A stretch of 64,000 nt of DNA. It comes from Streptomyces pyxinae (GTDB lineage: Bacteria > Actinomycetota > Actinomycetes > Streptomycetales > Streptomycetaceae). The notes beneath the pieces were generated by a model. That model saw only the letters and a program-made list of their open reading frames with translations, searched no databases and was not told the DNA's origin. The stretch is taken from positions 372,001 through 436,000 of the forward strand of contig NZ_JANUGQ010000002.1 in NCBI RefSeq assembly GCF_024756275.1. The letters are read 5' to 3'. Below are positions 54,214-62,931 of this stretch, piece after piece. The position numbers were made by a program, and so were the translations under genes. Position 1 is the stretch's first letter; each line of letters opens with the position of its first letter.

Positions 54214-54529
54214 CGGCCCCCGCCGGCCCCAACGCGACGGGGAGGGTTCAGGCGGGCCAGGGCCGCTGAGTGCCTGATGAGGTACCTCCAAAGCGCAGGT
54301 CGGACGTCGGACCAGACATGTGACGTCAGGGGCGGGAGTGCCGTTCCTGGGCGGTATCTCGGATCCCTGGAGCTGTACGTCAGGGCCACAACGGGCCGCG
54401 CGGCTGGAGGCTCCCGCGTTGTCGCGGTCTGCCGCTCCACCACCTCCAAGGGTGCGGGGCTCACGGACGAGGCGCCCGTCTCCGGCCTCAGGCAACCGGC
54501 ACCTGCTGGGTCGGCCGGCCTTGGCGACC
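54214..54529. other. Intergenic region, convergent genes
   Basis: 316 bases after the toxin-like gene, before the stop of the leftward small membrane protein. No immunity-like ORF or hairpin terminator is evident. Confidence 0.4.
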
Positions 54530-54763
54530 TCAGATGCGGGCCGGTTCGTCCTCTTCGTAGTTCGCCAGCGCGAGTCCGAGGGCGAAGAAGGTCGGCGCCC
54601 ACTCGCCGACGAAGATGCCCCACCGGTCTGCCCGGTCCATGCCCCGGCCCTCGGCCTTCAGCGATCCGAGCCACGAGACGACCGTCAGCCCGATCGACGC
54701 GAACCCGGCGCAGTAGGCGTGCTCGGCCTTCAGGCCCTTGTCGTGCAGCATCTTCACGATCAT
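54530..54763 (-). CDS. Small two-helix membrane protein
   Basis: A 77-residue protein beginning MIVKMLHDKGLKAEHAYCAG. Two hydrophobic stretches are visible: CAGFASIGLTVVSWLG and WAPTFFALGLALA, with a charged end EEDEPARI. ATG 54763 has a perfect GGAGG six bases upstream, better than the outer ATG at 54784. I recall similar short membrane proteins in Streptomyces but no function. It is convergent with the toxin-like gene and has no link to it by orientation. Confidence 0.7.
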   Translation of the reverse strand: MIVKMLHDKGLKAEHAYCAGFASIGLTVVSWLGSLKAEGRGMDRADRWGIFVGEWAPTFFALGLALANYEEDEPARI

Positions 54764-55088
54764 GTGCATCCTCCAGACGCTCATGGGGACCCCCGCGTTC
54801 CACCCTGCGGGGCGCTTCGGCCGGGCGCATCCCGGGCACCCGGCCGCCCGCGCCGGCGAGGGCACTCGACGGCCTGCTCACCGACGTCACGGGTGCGGAC
54901 CGTTCCACCGGACACCGCGCCGGCCGGCATCCGGGGCGCTCTTCGCCGCTTCGGCCGCGACCCTGCCGGGCTGGCCGCGGGCGGATCGAACACGGCTCCG
55001 CCGGGAGCGGGCAGGGCCCCTGGCCGGCCGGGGGCGTCGATCGGGCGGTGGGGCGGAAGGGTAGCGTCGGGGAGACGAATGGAGACTC
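54764..55088. other. Divergent intergenic region
   Basis: 325 bases between the small membrane protein start and the SRPBCC start. Nothing recognised beyond the promoter space. Confidence 0.4.
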
Positions 55089-55607
55089 ATGCCGCGTACG
55101 TTCACTGTCAGTGACAGCATCCTCATCTATGCCGACCGGGCCGCCATCTACCGGCAGGTTTCGCAACCTGCCCTCATGGGCCGGTGGAGCCCGGAGAATC
55201 GGGGCGCCACCGTGCGGGAGCCGCGGGAGCACACCCGGGTGGGCCTGGTCTTCGACGGACACAACAAGCGCGGCGCCGTCCGCTGGACCACTCGCTGCAC
55301 GGTGACCGCGGCCGACGAGGGCCGGCTCTTCCGCTTCCGCGTCCACGCCATCGGTCTCAAGCGGCCCCGCCTGCGGGGCCCGATCGCCACCTGGGAGTAC
55401 CGCTTCGAAGAGGCGGAGGGAGGCACCCGGGTCACGGAGACCTGGACGGACGACCGCCGCAAGTGGCCCGATTTCGCGGCCAACGCCTTCGACCGGATCG
55501 TGACCCGCGGCCACACCTTCGCCGACTTCCAGCGGCAGAACATCAGGACCACCCTGCGCAACCTCAAAGCAGCCATGGAGAGCCCGCCGCACAGCCCCGA
55601 GACGTGA
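55089..55607 (+). CDS. SRPBCC-family protein (polyketide cyclase/START-like fold)
   Basis: A 172-residue cytosolic protein. The fold is shown by FTVSDSILIYADRAAIYRQVSQPALMGRWSPEN at the start, the strands TRCTVTAADEGRLFRFRVHA and TWEYRFEEAEGGTRVTETWTDDRR, and a long C-terminal helix TFADFQRQNIRTTLRNLKAAME. This matches the SRPBCC proteins common in Streptomyces whose ligands are unknown. ATG 55089 follows GGAGAC. A hairpin terminator follows. Confidence 0.88.
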   Translation: MPRTFTVSDSILIYADRAAIYRQVSQPALMGRWSPENRGATVREPREHTRVGLVFDGHNKRGAVRWTTRCTVTAADEGRLFRFRVHAIGLKRPRLRGPIATWEYRFEEAEGGTRVTETWTDDRRKWPDFAANAFDRIVTRGHTFADFQRQNIRTTLRNLKAAMESPPHSPET

Positions 55608-55620
55608 ACACCCGCCGGGA

Positions 55621-55640
55621 AGGCGCGAGAGCGCGCGCCT
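55621..55640. terminator. Hairpin after the SRPBCC gene
   Basis: AGGCGCG pairs with CGCGCCT around a 6-base loop, 14 bases after the stop at 55607. Confidence 0.55.
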
Positions 55641-56978
55641 GACGTCCCCTCCTCAGCGGAACAGTGGCGCCTTCTAGACGAAGGCGGCACTCACCCGTCG
55701 GCACCGGCCAGACAGCGTACGCAGACCCCAGCCCCCTGCCGACCGGTTACCGAGGCGCGATCGACACCACTTCCGACTCCGCCCCGGCGGCCGGGGCCCT
55801 GGGCCAAGATGCCCGGTCCGGACGTTGGGGCGATCCGGCGCGGTCCCGGCGCCCGAGATGGCCGGCGCCGATCCGGCGCCCCGCAGGGGCCGCCCGGCCG
55901 CCACCGTACGCCCGCCGCGCTTCAGGGCGGCCCGGCTATTCCGGCGGCCCCGGCCACCGCAGAGGTAATGGGGTGGCAGACGGCTGCGCTCCGGGAGCCG
56001 TCCCGGCGGGCCTGATGCCGGGAAGCACCGTCCCGGGGAACCGCCGCCGGGCGCACCGAGCCACCCCGTTTCCGTGATCCCGTCTGGCTGTTGGGCTGGC
56101 CCTGAACCACGTCCCAGCGGGCAGTTCGTGCCTGCGGGAGGTCCGTACGCCGGGTCCGGAGGGCGGGGCGGCCCGGCGGCTCGCTCGGTCTGCGAGTCGA
56201 GCGCCGGTGCCGCCGGCATGCGGCGGTCGGTGAGAGTCCGAGCTGACGGAGGAGTGCGCCCGGTGCGGTGGCCGTGTCTTCGGGCCGGGGAACGCCCAGG
56301 GCGCGTGGGCAAGACGGCGTGGGCAGCGGCCGGCTTTTGGAGGGGCGGGACGGCCCGGCGGCCCGCGCGGTCCCCGCCTAGCCGAGCGCCAGTGCCGCCG
56401 TCGGCACTGGCGGACGGCGTGAGGCCGGGCAGAAGGCGGAGTCCGCCCGGGGCGGCGGCCGTGTCTTCGGCCAAGGCAAGGGACTTGGGGCCGGGTGCAC
56501 TTGGGGGGTCGGGCTGCTGGAGGCCGGGCCGTGTGCGGTGTGCGGCCCCCGACGGCTGGCCGAGGTCCTGATCGGCGAAGCCGGTCTCCTCGCGGCAGCT
56601 TGATCGGGCCGACTTGACCGACTCGCTGACCTGGGAGCGGTCGGCCCGCCGGCCGTAGAGGACGCTGCCGCGCACAACGCCTTCCTGGCCCCAACTCCGC
56701 CTGGACGTCGCACCAGCCACCCCGGCCGTCGGCGCGAAGCTGTGCTGGAGCGCGCCGAAGCTGATCGCGGTGGCCAACGAGCGGGTGCGGGGTGCGCCCG
56801 TCCGCGCCGTCCGTGTCCTGGCGTCCGCGCCCGTGACGGCCGGCTCCGTCACGGCGTCCGCCGCCCCCGCCCCGCCGTCGGCCTCCCCCGCCAGGCCGGG
56901 CCGCGAGCGGCCCCGCCGGAGGGCTACCGCCCCGGCGGGGAGCGGCGACGCCCAACCCGATCCGCCGTGCGCTGCTGG
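55641..56978. other. Gene-poor region left of the first CRISPR array
   Basis: 1.3 kb with long open frames on both strands but heavily Pro/Arg/Gly. A minus-strand stretch near 56580-56760 (ATAISFGALQHSFAPTAGVAG, then SVLYGRRADRSQVSESVKSARS) looks partly coding, without a family I know. An older degenerate repeat unit may lie near 56923. No gene called. Confidence 0.4.
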
Positions 56979-57192
56979 GGACCAACCCCCGCCCGGGCGG
57001 GGAGCGGGTCCCCCACCGGTCGGGGCCAGGACCGTGACGTGCGGACCAACCCCGCCCGCGCGGGGCCGATGCCCTCCTCATCCGCAAGGACATGAACCAG
57101 CTCGGAGCACCCCCGCAGGCGCGGGGCCGACGCGAGCACCCGCGCGCGGGTGGACTTCAACCAGGGAGCACCCCCGCAGGCGCGGGGCCGAC
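56979..57192 (-). CRISPR. Decaying type I-E-like CRISPR array (repeat family 1)
   Basis: Two identical 28-bp repeats start at 57104 and 57165 (plus strand GGAGCACC...GGGGCCGAC); a diverged copy starts at 57043 and a more damaged one at 56979. Starts at 57043, 57104 and 57165 are exactly 61 apart, giving 33-base spacers. The inner palindrome and terminal bases match type I-E repeats read on the minus strand. The damage increases towards 56979, so the leader is on the 57193 side. No cas gene is near. Confidence 0.85.
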
Positions 57193-58039
57193 ACTTGTTG
57201 AGCTGGGCTGATGCTAGCAAGAGGCCGTGTTTTCATTCACTTGGATTCGCTGCCAACCGAGCACTATGCCGCCGTCATCGCCGCCTTCGCGGCAGGACGG
57301 CCAGTCAGCGGCTTGAGCGTGGTGGCGTGCGATGTCGTGTCCAAGGTTGTTCGCCTTCGGCCGGGAAGGACCGTGCTCAGGGTGCCGCCGGGCCGGCGGC
57401 CGTGCCCAGTGCCGGTGGTCGCGGCCGCCTGCGACCCCGTGCTGCCGGGTGCCTCCGCGAGCGAGCGCCGGGTGGCCGCCGGCTGGCAGGTGCACCGGGA
57501 CGTGACCGCGCAGGCGCCGTACGGCTGTCGAGCAGCAGCTGCACCAGGGGAGGAAGGCGGAAGCGTGGGCCAGGGCCGGCCGGTGGGAGCAGGCCCGGGA
57601 GCAGCAGGCCGCCGCGGCTGGGGCGCGTGCCGACGTCGTCGGCCGCGCAGCCCGGCCGGCGACGTCGTGGTCGGGCCGGTGGCCCCGGCCGTGCTGCCCG
57701 GGCCGCGCCCGGTCGTCGCCGTCGCCCCCGCTGCGGAACCGGAGTTCGCCGACGTCGACGACGGCCAGGAGCTGGTCCTGGGGGAACTTACCCGGGAGCA
57801 GTCTTGGACTGGCGCGACCGCGCCGCCGCCGACCACCAGCTGGTCTTCGGGCACATCGACCGGGACGGCGAGCTGTCGGCGCAGCGCCTGGTCACCCGGG
57901 CGTTCGTCGCCCGGGTGCAGCGCCTGGCCGGCCTGGGCACCTGGAGCGGCGGCGAGACGTCCGGCGTCAACCTGGCCCGGGTCCGGGCGGGGAGCGGGCC
58001 GCCTGGTCGGCCAGCGTGATGTCGTCCTCCGCTGTCCCG
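57193..58039. other. CRISPR leader side and decayed coding traces
   Basis: 57193-57260 is relatively AT-rich and is the likely leader of the adjoining minus-strand array. A plus frame from 57211 reads RVFIHLDSLPTEHYAAVIAAF and then decays. At 57735-57985 come DDGQELVLGELTREQ and DHQLVFGHIDRDGELSAQRL in different frames, related by eye to DDQELVL at about 63135. No intact gene. Confidence 0.45.
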
Positions 58040-58245
58040 ACGCCCCGGCCGAGCGGGCGGCCACCGCGCCGGCCGTCCCCGACACAGCGCCGGTCCGGGT
58101 ACCGGTGATCGACGCAGCCGTCGCGCTCCTGGAGGACCTGCGGGAGCGCGACGGCCGATCCGGCCGTACGGCACACGGCGGCCACTACGGCGCGGCTTCT
58201 GCGCGAGGCATGGGAAACCGCTGGCCCCCGGGGGGATGGCGGGCT
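58040..58245 (+). pseudogene. Gene-end fragment, copy 2 of a dispersed family
   Basis: Reads VRVPVIDAAVALLEDL and then loses frame. The DNA that follows (CGGCCGATCCGGCCGTACGG and on) is nearly the same as copy 1 at 49840-50060. A base lost around 58150 explains the shift. From 58246 to 58984 no intact gene is seen; a minus frame near 58800 reads RIADELAAYRDTGKFTTALAG and may be another dead piece. Confidence 0.55.
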
Positions 58246-58984
58246 GACCGGCGCGGGGTCGGCCGCTCCGTCCCCGGGGGAGCGGGCGTACGTGGCGGCC
58301 CGTGCGGTGACGGGGTCTCAGGTGTGCGGTGCACTATTGACTCGGCGGGGGTGCCGGCTACCTCCAGCAGCATCGGTTCGTGCTCCATCCGTAAGCCCGG
58401 CACCCGGCGACCGGCTGGCAGGTGCCGGGGGAGGCGGTCGGCAAGGACCTGTACGGAGGCGGGTCTCACCAGTGCTGGGCCCGGGCTGTCCGCCGGCTCC
58501 GGGCCTGCCCGCCGCAGGGACTCCAGCAAGACTCCAGTCAGCAGGCCAGTGCCAAGTTTTCCCAGCCCATGTCCACCCAGTGCTCAGTACTGGCGGGCGT
58601 CCGGGGGGCCCTGCGCATTCGGGCGCCCGCCGGTGGACTGGCCGTGCTGAAACGGTCTGGAGAGGTCGGCCCGGGCGCGGTCTCCCGCAGCCGGATCCGT
58701 GTGGTGACCAGCGAGCGGCCCGGGAGGGCGGCGCGGACGCCGCTCTCCGTTGAGGTCTTCAACGGGCCAGCCAGGGCGGTGGTGAACTTTCCGGTGTCAC
58801 GGTAGGCCGCCAGCTCGTCGGCGATACGGGCGCGGACCCGCGCGGTGGTGCCGCTGATCCGTTTGAGCGGCCGCCGGGGGCTTTGGGGCTGAAGAGGAGA
58901 GGAGAGGGAAGGAGTGCGCTCGTGCATCGGTGTCGATGGTCCCGTACTCGCCGATGGCCTCCACGATCAGGAAGGGTTGAGTTC

Positions 58985-59437
58985 ATGTCGCAGGTTGAGG
59001 AATCCATCGAGGTCAAGGCCCCCGTCCGCGCCGTCTACAACCAGTGGACTCAGTTCGAGGACTTCCCCCGGTTCATGGACGGCGTCGAGCGGATCGAGCA
59101 GCGCACCGAGACCCTCACCCACTGGAAGACGAAGATCGCCGGGGTGGAGCGGGAGTTCGACGCGGAGATCACCGAGCAGATCCCCGACGAGCGGGTCGCC
59201 TGGACCAGCATCGGCGGGGAGGCCCGGCAGGCCGGTGTCGTCACCTTCCACCGCATCGACGACACCACCACCAAGGTCATGCTCCAGCTCGACCACGACC
59301 CCGAGGGCCTGGCCGAGGCCGTCGGCGACAAGCTCGGCTTCGTCAAGCGCCAGGCCACGGGAGACCTGAAGAGGTTCAAGGAGTTCATCGAGTCCCGCGG
59401 TGGCACCGAGACCGGCGCCTGGCGCGGCAACGTCTGA
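58985..59437 (+). CDS. SRPBCC-family protein (cyclase/dehydrase type)
   Basis: A 150-residue cytosolic protein: VEESIEVKAPVRAVYNQWTQFEDFPRFMDGVERIEQ is the hallmark first strand and helix of the polyketide_cyc family; the middle has HWKTKIAGVEREFDAEITEQIPDERVAW; the C-terminal helix is GDLKRFKEFIESRG. Members are common next to stress genes in Streptomyces and have no known ligand. ATG 58985 has GGAAGGG upstream. It is an intact gene surrounded by decayed sequence. Confidence 0.9.
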   Translation: MSQVEESIEVKAPVRAVYNQWTQFEDFPRFMDGVERIEQRTETLTHWKTKIAGVEREFDAEITEQIPDERVAWTSIGGEARQAGVVTFHRIDDTTTKVMLQLDHDPEGLAEAVGDKLGFVKRQATGDLKRFKEFIESRGGTETGAWRGNV

Positions 59438-60419
59438 CCCCCGGCCAGCCCCGCCCGGACGCCCTGGGCCGGCACACGACAGTGGCGGCCCGACCGCCAT
59501 CTCGTATCGACGTGGAGCCCGGGTCTGCCGGGCTCCCGGCGGATGAACTTCCCGTGCGGGTCACCGTCGGTTCGCCGCTCTGCTGCTCCCTTCCGCCAGG
59601 CCCTCCTGCGGGCAGTCCGGCCGATCGGACCGGGCGCCCCGGCCGGCCCAGGGGTGCGCACTCGGCGGCCGGAGCGGTGAGGAACCCCCCGACGTCGCAG
59701 TGGGCCGCAGGCTCGTCGGCGGTCCCGGCCGCCCCCCTCAGCGGCATCCCGTGCTCTATCCGTACGTCCGGCACCACGCGTCCGGACGAGCGAACGCCGG
59801 GCGAGACGGGGGCATGGGCCGTGGGGGGCGGTGCTTACCGGCGCGGTGCCGGGTGCCGCCCGTCGGCTCGGTGGCTCCCGGGGGCCGGCAGGCGGGCTCG
59901 GCCGACCGCTTGAACTCCGGCGCGCGGTCCGGCACGGCCAGTGCCGGCACCTGATCCCCGACTGGTGCTGCGACACCCGGGGGGGAGTGTGGGGTGGTCG
60001 GTGTCGGCGGTCATGGTTCCTCGGCCGTCGTGGCGTCCGGGCCCGCCGGGCTCCCGGCCGGCGGACTTCCCGCGCGGGTTCACAGGCGGTGGGCCGCACT
60101 GCCGTCCCGTTCCACCGGGCCCTCCTCCGGGCCGTCCGGCCGGCCGGGGCCGGGCGAACGGCCGGCCCGGAGGGACGCGGCTGAGGTGCGGCCGGACTGC
60201 GCAGGCGGCCGTCCGGCGTGGCGGCACCCGGCCGGGCGCAGCACACGGCCGCAGCGCGCCTCTGGAGGAGCGGTGGGCAGCCGTCGCCCCCGAGCGGACT
60301 CCGGCCGGCCGACTGTCCCCTCGGGATCGCCGGTCCCCGGGGTGCTCCTATGTATTTGGTCAAGGTCCAAGGCCAGTAGGTTCGTGCGGTCAAGGGCGGG
60401 TCGAGCCGTAGGGGTGTGT
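59438..60419. other. Gene-poor region with internal repeats
   Basis: About 1 kb. Segments around 59500-59790 and 60000-60250 resemble each other and parts of 49490-49560 and 58330-58430 (for example GTCGGCGGTCATGG at about 60003, close to the same words near 49505). No frame has coding character throughout. Confidence 0.45.
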
Positions 60420-60653
60420 ATGAGTGACAGCCAGGTGACGATCAAGCTCACGAGTGACGAGGCACTGGTGCTGTCGCACTGGCTGGAGAAGCTCCAGATG
60501 ACGGACCTCAGCCGCGTTGTCGACGATCCGGCGGTCTGGGCGCCGATCCATCGGATCGCAGGAACGCTCGACAAGGCGCTTCCTGAGCTGTTCGCAGCGG
60601 ACTATGACCAGCGGCTTGAGGCGGCTTGTCAGCGGCTTCGGCCGGAGGACTGA
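60420..60653 (+). CDS. Small conserved protein, function unknown
   Basis: A 77-residue soluble, mostly helical, acidic protein: VTIKLTSDEALVLSHWLEKLQMTD, then RVVDDPAVWAPIHRIAGTLDKALPELFAADY. I recall similar short proteins in Streptomyces genomes, often near accessory elements, with no assigned role. ATG 60420; the ribosome site is weak (GTAGGGGTG). Codon usage is less GC-biased than nearby noise, which supports a real gene. Confidence 0.7.
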   Translation: MSDSQVTIKLTSDEALVLSHWLEKLQMTDLSRVVDDPAVWAPIHRIAGTLDKALPELFAADYDQRLEAACQRLRPED

Positions 60654-61018
60654 TCGAGCAGTCTGGACTCTCCTCACCTGACCGTAGCGGGTTGGGGCTC
60701 GTAGAAGGTTCCGTCGCGGAGCATCGCGAAGAGGACGTCGGCCCGGCGCCTGGCGAGGCAGAGGTCGACCCCGCGCCCGCGGAGCAGTCGGCCGCCTCGG
60801 CGGCCAGGTCGCCGAACCCGCTTCGCGCTCCGGCCCGGCGGACTGGACCGCTCGGCCCGGGGCCTGCGTTGAGCCGGCGACAGGCCCTGACCCGCCGCAC
60901 GGCACGCCGCCGCGGCGCACCCTCCCGCCCGGGCCGGCCCGGGCGCCGGTCGGCTGCCGGGCACCGCCCGGGCGCGGGCCTGCGGCGCTGGGCCCGCGGT
61001 CCGTGGGGGCGGGAGCAG
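60654..61018. other. Intergenic region upstream of the Mrr-like gene
   Basis: 365 bases; only Arg/Pro-rich open frames. Nothing recognised. Confidence 0.4.
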
Positions 61019-61629
61019 ATGGCTGTCGCCACGCTGGTGACCGCGGTGGTGTGGACGGTTCTGGCCGGTCTGGTGCGCTGGCTCGCCGCCCACCCGCTGG
61101 TGCCCGCGCTCCTGGCGGGCGCCGCCCTCAGCGCGGGTGCGGCATGGTTGTGGCGGCGCCGGGAGCAGGTCCAGGCTCGGGGGCTGCGGTATTCGCTGCC
61201 CCAGATCGATGCCCTGCACCACCGGGACTTCGAGCACGCGGTGCGCGACCTGATGCGCCGCGACGGCTGCCCGGACGCGGTCCAGGTCGGCGGCGCCGGT
61301 GACGACGGCGCGGACGTGAAGGCCACCGATCCCTACGGGCGGCTGTGGGTCATCCAGTGCAAGCACCGCGCCGCGGGCTGGGAGGGGGCTGCGATCGGCA
61401 CCCCGGACCTGCACGTGCTCAACGGCACCGGCCGCCCATCCACGGCGGCGACGTCATCGTCCTGGTCACCAACGGCCGCATCACCGACCGCGCCGTACGG
61501 CTCGCCGCCACCCAGCGCCTGCACCTGGTCGACCGCCACCTCCTGGCCCAGTGGGCCGCCGGCTCCACCCCGATCTGGAACCTCCTGCGCGTCATCCCCC
61601 CACCGCGCCGGCCCCCACACCGCTGCTGA
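61019..61629 (+). pseudogene. Membrane-anchored Mrr-type restriction endonuclease, frameshifted
   Basis: Two frames together make one protein. Frame one (61019 to about 61440): two hydrophobic helices (VATLVTAVVWTVLAGLVRWL, LVPALLAGAALSAGAAWL), then a Mrr nuclease domain with the PD-(D/E)xK-type core GGAGDDGADVKATD...LWVIQCKHRA (Asp, then Gln-x-Lys) and LHVLNGTGR. Frame two continues IHGGDVIVLVTNGRITDRAVR, ending at 61629. The shift falls in GGCCGCCCATC; one extra C would restore NGTGRPIHGGD. It is either a dead gene, a slippage site, or a sequencing error. Mrr enzymes cut modified foreign DNA. Confidence 0.82.
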
Positions 61630-61681
61630 GCCACCACCCGGCCCCACCGACTTCACCGGCCCGAGCCGACGGAGACCCGAG

Positions 61682-61759
61682 ATGAACCGACTTCGACGTA
61701 ATCGGTGGATTCTCACGCCGATCAAGGAGGGGCTCCGCAAGAAGGACTGGAACCGCTGA
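61682..61759 (+). CDS. Possible 25-residue basic peptide
   Basis: ATG 61682 to TGA 61759 encodes MNRLRRNRWILTPIKEGLRKKDWNR split here as MNRLRRNRWIL and EGLRKKDWNR. GGAG lies eight bases upstream. The AT content is higher than that of the flanks. It may be a real small gene or the end of a lost one; there is no family to support it. Confidence 0.3.
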   Translation: MNRLRRNRWILTPIKEGLRKKDWNR

Positions 61760-61901
61760 ACCAGACGAGCATCACGACCGGGACCCGTTCGTCGTCTGCA
61801 AGGGTGAATCCGGTCCGGGGCCGTATCGCCGCGCGCTCGGGCCGCCGTACGGTGAGCGGTTGCAGGCCAGAGGCCCGGAGACAGGTGTGGAGGGCAGAGC
61901 A

Positions 61902-62189
61902 GTGGAAAAGACACCGGAGCGGTGGACGACGACCGTTCACGACCAGGAGGTGGAGCTGCCGTCCACGATCGCGGGCGTCCGCGCCGCCCTCCCCGAAGGC
62001 CAGCGGGCCGCGTTCGACACCGAGATCGGCACCACCCCCGGCCCGGACCTCCCGCTCCGCCTGGCGATGTGGGCCCTGCGCACCGTCCAGGGCGCGATCG
62101 AGGAGATGGACGACCAGGTCGACCGGCTCCGCGCCGGCGACTACTCCGGCGTCACCATCCTCGACGACCAGGACGGCGAGGCCGCCTGA
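61902..62189 (+). CDS. Probable antitoxin of a RelE/ParE-type pair
   Basis: A 95-residue acidic protein: VHDQEVELPSTIAGVRAALPEGQRAAFDTEIG, then WALRTVQGAIEEMDDQVDRLRAGDYSGVTILDD. The helical, acidic C-terminal half fits an antitoxin tail that wraps the toxin. It shows no standard ribbon-helix-helix or Phd motif, so the N-terminal DNA-binding type is unclear. GTG 61902 follows GGAGGG. Its stop overlaps the toxin start (TGATG), the usual order of antitoxin then toxin. Confidence 0.78.
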   Translation: MEKTPERWTTTVHDQEVELPSTIAGVRAALPEGQRAAFDTEIGTTPGPDLPLRLAMWALRTVQGAIEEMDDQVDRLRAGDYSGVTILDDQDGEAA

Positions 62190-62446
62190 TGGCCTACAGA
62201 ATCGCCTACGCCTCGCAGGCAGATGCCGCCCGCCGACGGCTCCCCGCGCAGCGCCGTTCCGCGCTGGACAAGGCCATGAAGTCCACGATCGGCGCCAACC
62301 CCTACGGGCACGGGTCGGTGGAGACCAAGCCCGGCGAACGGGACTACCGCGAAGTGACCATCGCCGGAGCCGACGCGATCGTCGTCTACTACGTCAGCGC
62401 ACCCGACGTCCTCACCGTCACCGCGGTCAAGCTCATCACCTTCTAG
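62189..62446 (+). CDS. RelE/ParE-type toxin
   Basis: An 85-residue basic protein of the right size for ParE/RelE toxins. The N-terminus AYRIAYASQADAARRRLPAQRRSALDKAM (helix with Leu-Pro), the middle GHGSVETKPGERDYREVTIAGADAIVVYYVS and end LTVTAVKLITF follow the family pattern (strand with R-x-Y-R-E-V, then VVYYV). RelE cuts ribosomal mRNA; ParE attacks gyrase; the sequence does not tell which. It starts inside the antitoxin stop. Confidence 0.85.
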   Translation: MAYRIAYASQADAARRRLPAQRRSALDKAMKSTIGANPYGHGSVETKPGERDYREVTIAGADAIVVYYVSAPDVLTVTAVKLITF

Positions 62447-62497
62447 CGCCAGTGCCAGCGCGGCGGCCGACCGGGCCGGCCGGCACCACCCACCCCC

Positions 62498-62548
62498 GAC
62501 CGGTGGAAAGGCCAGCCGGTCCGCGTCCTTGACCTCACACCCTGAACC
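62498..62548 (+). repeat. Dispersed repeat, copy 2
   Basis: Matches 50245-50296 almost base for base (GACCxGTGGA, then CCAGCCGGTCCGCGTCC and CACACCCTGAACC). It shows that the toxin-antitoxin region and the Tn3 remnant region share an ancestor segment or mobile element. Confidence 0.7.
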
Positions 62549-62625
62549 CCGTCCGGGCCCGGGCTCGCCGCTCAGCGGGACCGTGCCGGACGGCAACCGG
62601 CTGGGCCGCGTGGAGGTCGGGGCGG

Positions 62626-62780
62626 TCACCGCTTGCGGTTGGCGGCTTTCGTGGCCGTCGACTGCGCGCGGGGAGGGGACCCGGACGCGGCCGACTTGCC
62701 GGAGGGGTTCTTCGCGGCCGAGGACTGCACCCGGGAGACGCCTTCGCCGTCATCGGGGTCTTCTTGCCGTTGCCGCTCAT
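62626..62780 (-). pseudogene. Frameshifted small conserved protein gene
   Basis: The minus strand starts MSGNGKKTPMTAKA, then one base is lost after GCGAAGGCG; the next frame continues VSRVQSSAAKNPSGKSAA, then RAQSTATKAANRKR and stop. I recall short Streptomyces proteins of this type (MTPxAASRVQSxxAKN...FxARAQSAAARN), found beside phage or plasmid genes. The length of 155 bases is one short of a whole number of codons, which fits a single deletion. Confidence 0.65.
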
Positions 62781-62842
62781 ACCGATCACCTCACCCATAC
62801 CCTCCGTCGGCAGGCAGCAGCCCGCACCCTCGGCGCCCCACC

Positions 62843-62931
62843 CGGTCTCCGCGCAGGCGGAGGTGGGGTGGAGGCCAAGGCCCGGTGCGGCGAGCCGGGC
62901 GCCCGGTCTCTGCCCGGGCGGAGATGAGGCG
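62843..62931 (+). CRISPR. Two-repeat degenerate CRISPR remnant (repeat family 2)
   Basis: CGGTCTCCGCGCAGGCGGAG (start 62843) and a diverged copy CGGTCTCTGCCCGGGCGGAG (start 62904) are exactly 61 bases apart, the type I-E period. The repeat is the same family as in the array at 63750. The second copy has lost most of its 3' end. It lies 900 bases upstream of the main array and is probably a relic. Confidence 0.75.

Noticed and set aside
54530..54763. Immunity protein for the deaminase toxin
   Set aside because: It is on the opposite strand, convergent, a small two-helix membrane protein, and has its own promoter region.
55674..57093. Long minus-strand frames left of the CRISPR array as cas genes
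   Set aside because: No Cas motif (no HD, RAMP or Cas1/Cas2 pattern) could be found; composition is Pro/Arg/Gly noise.
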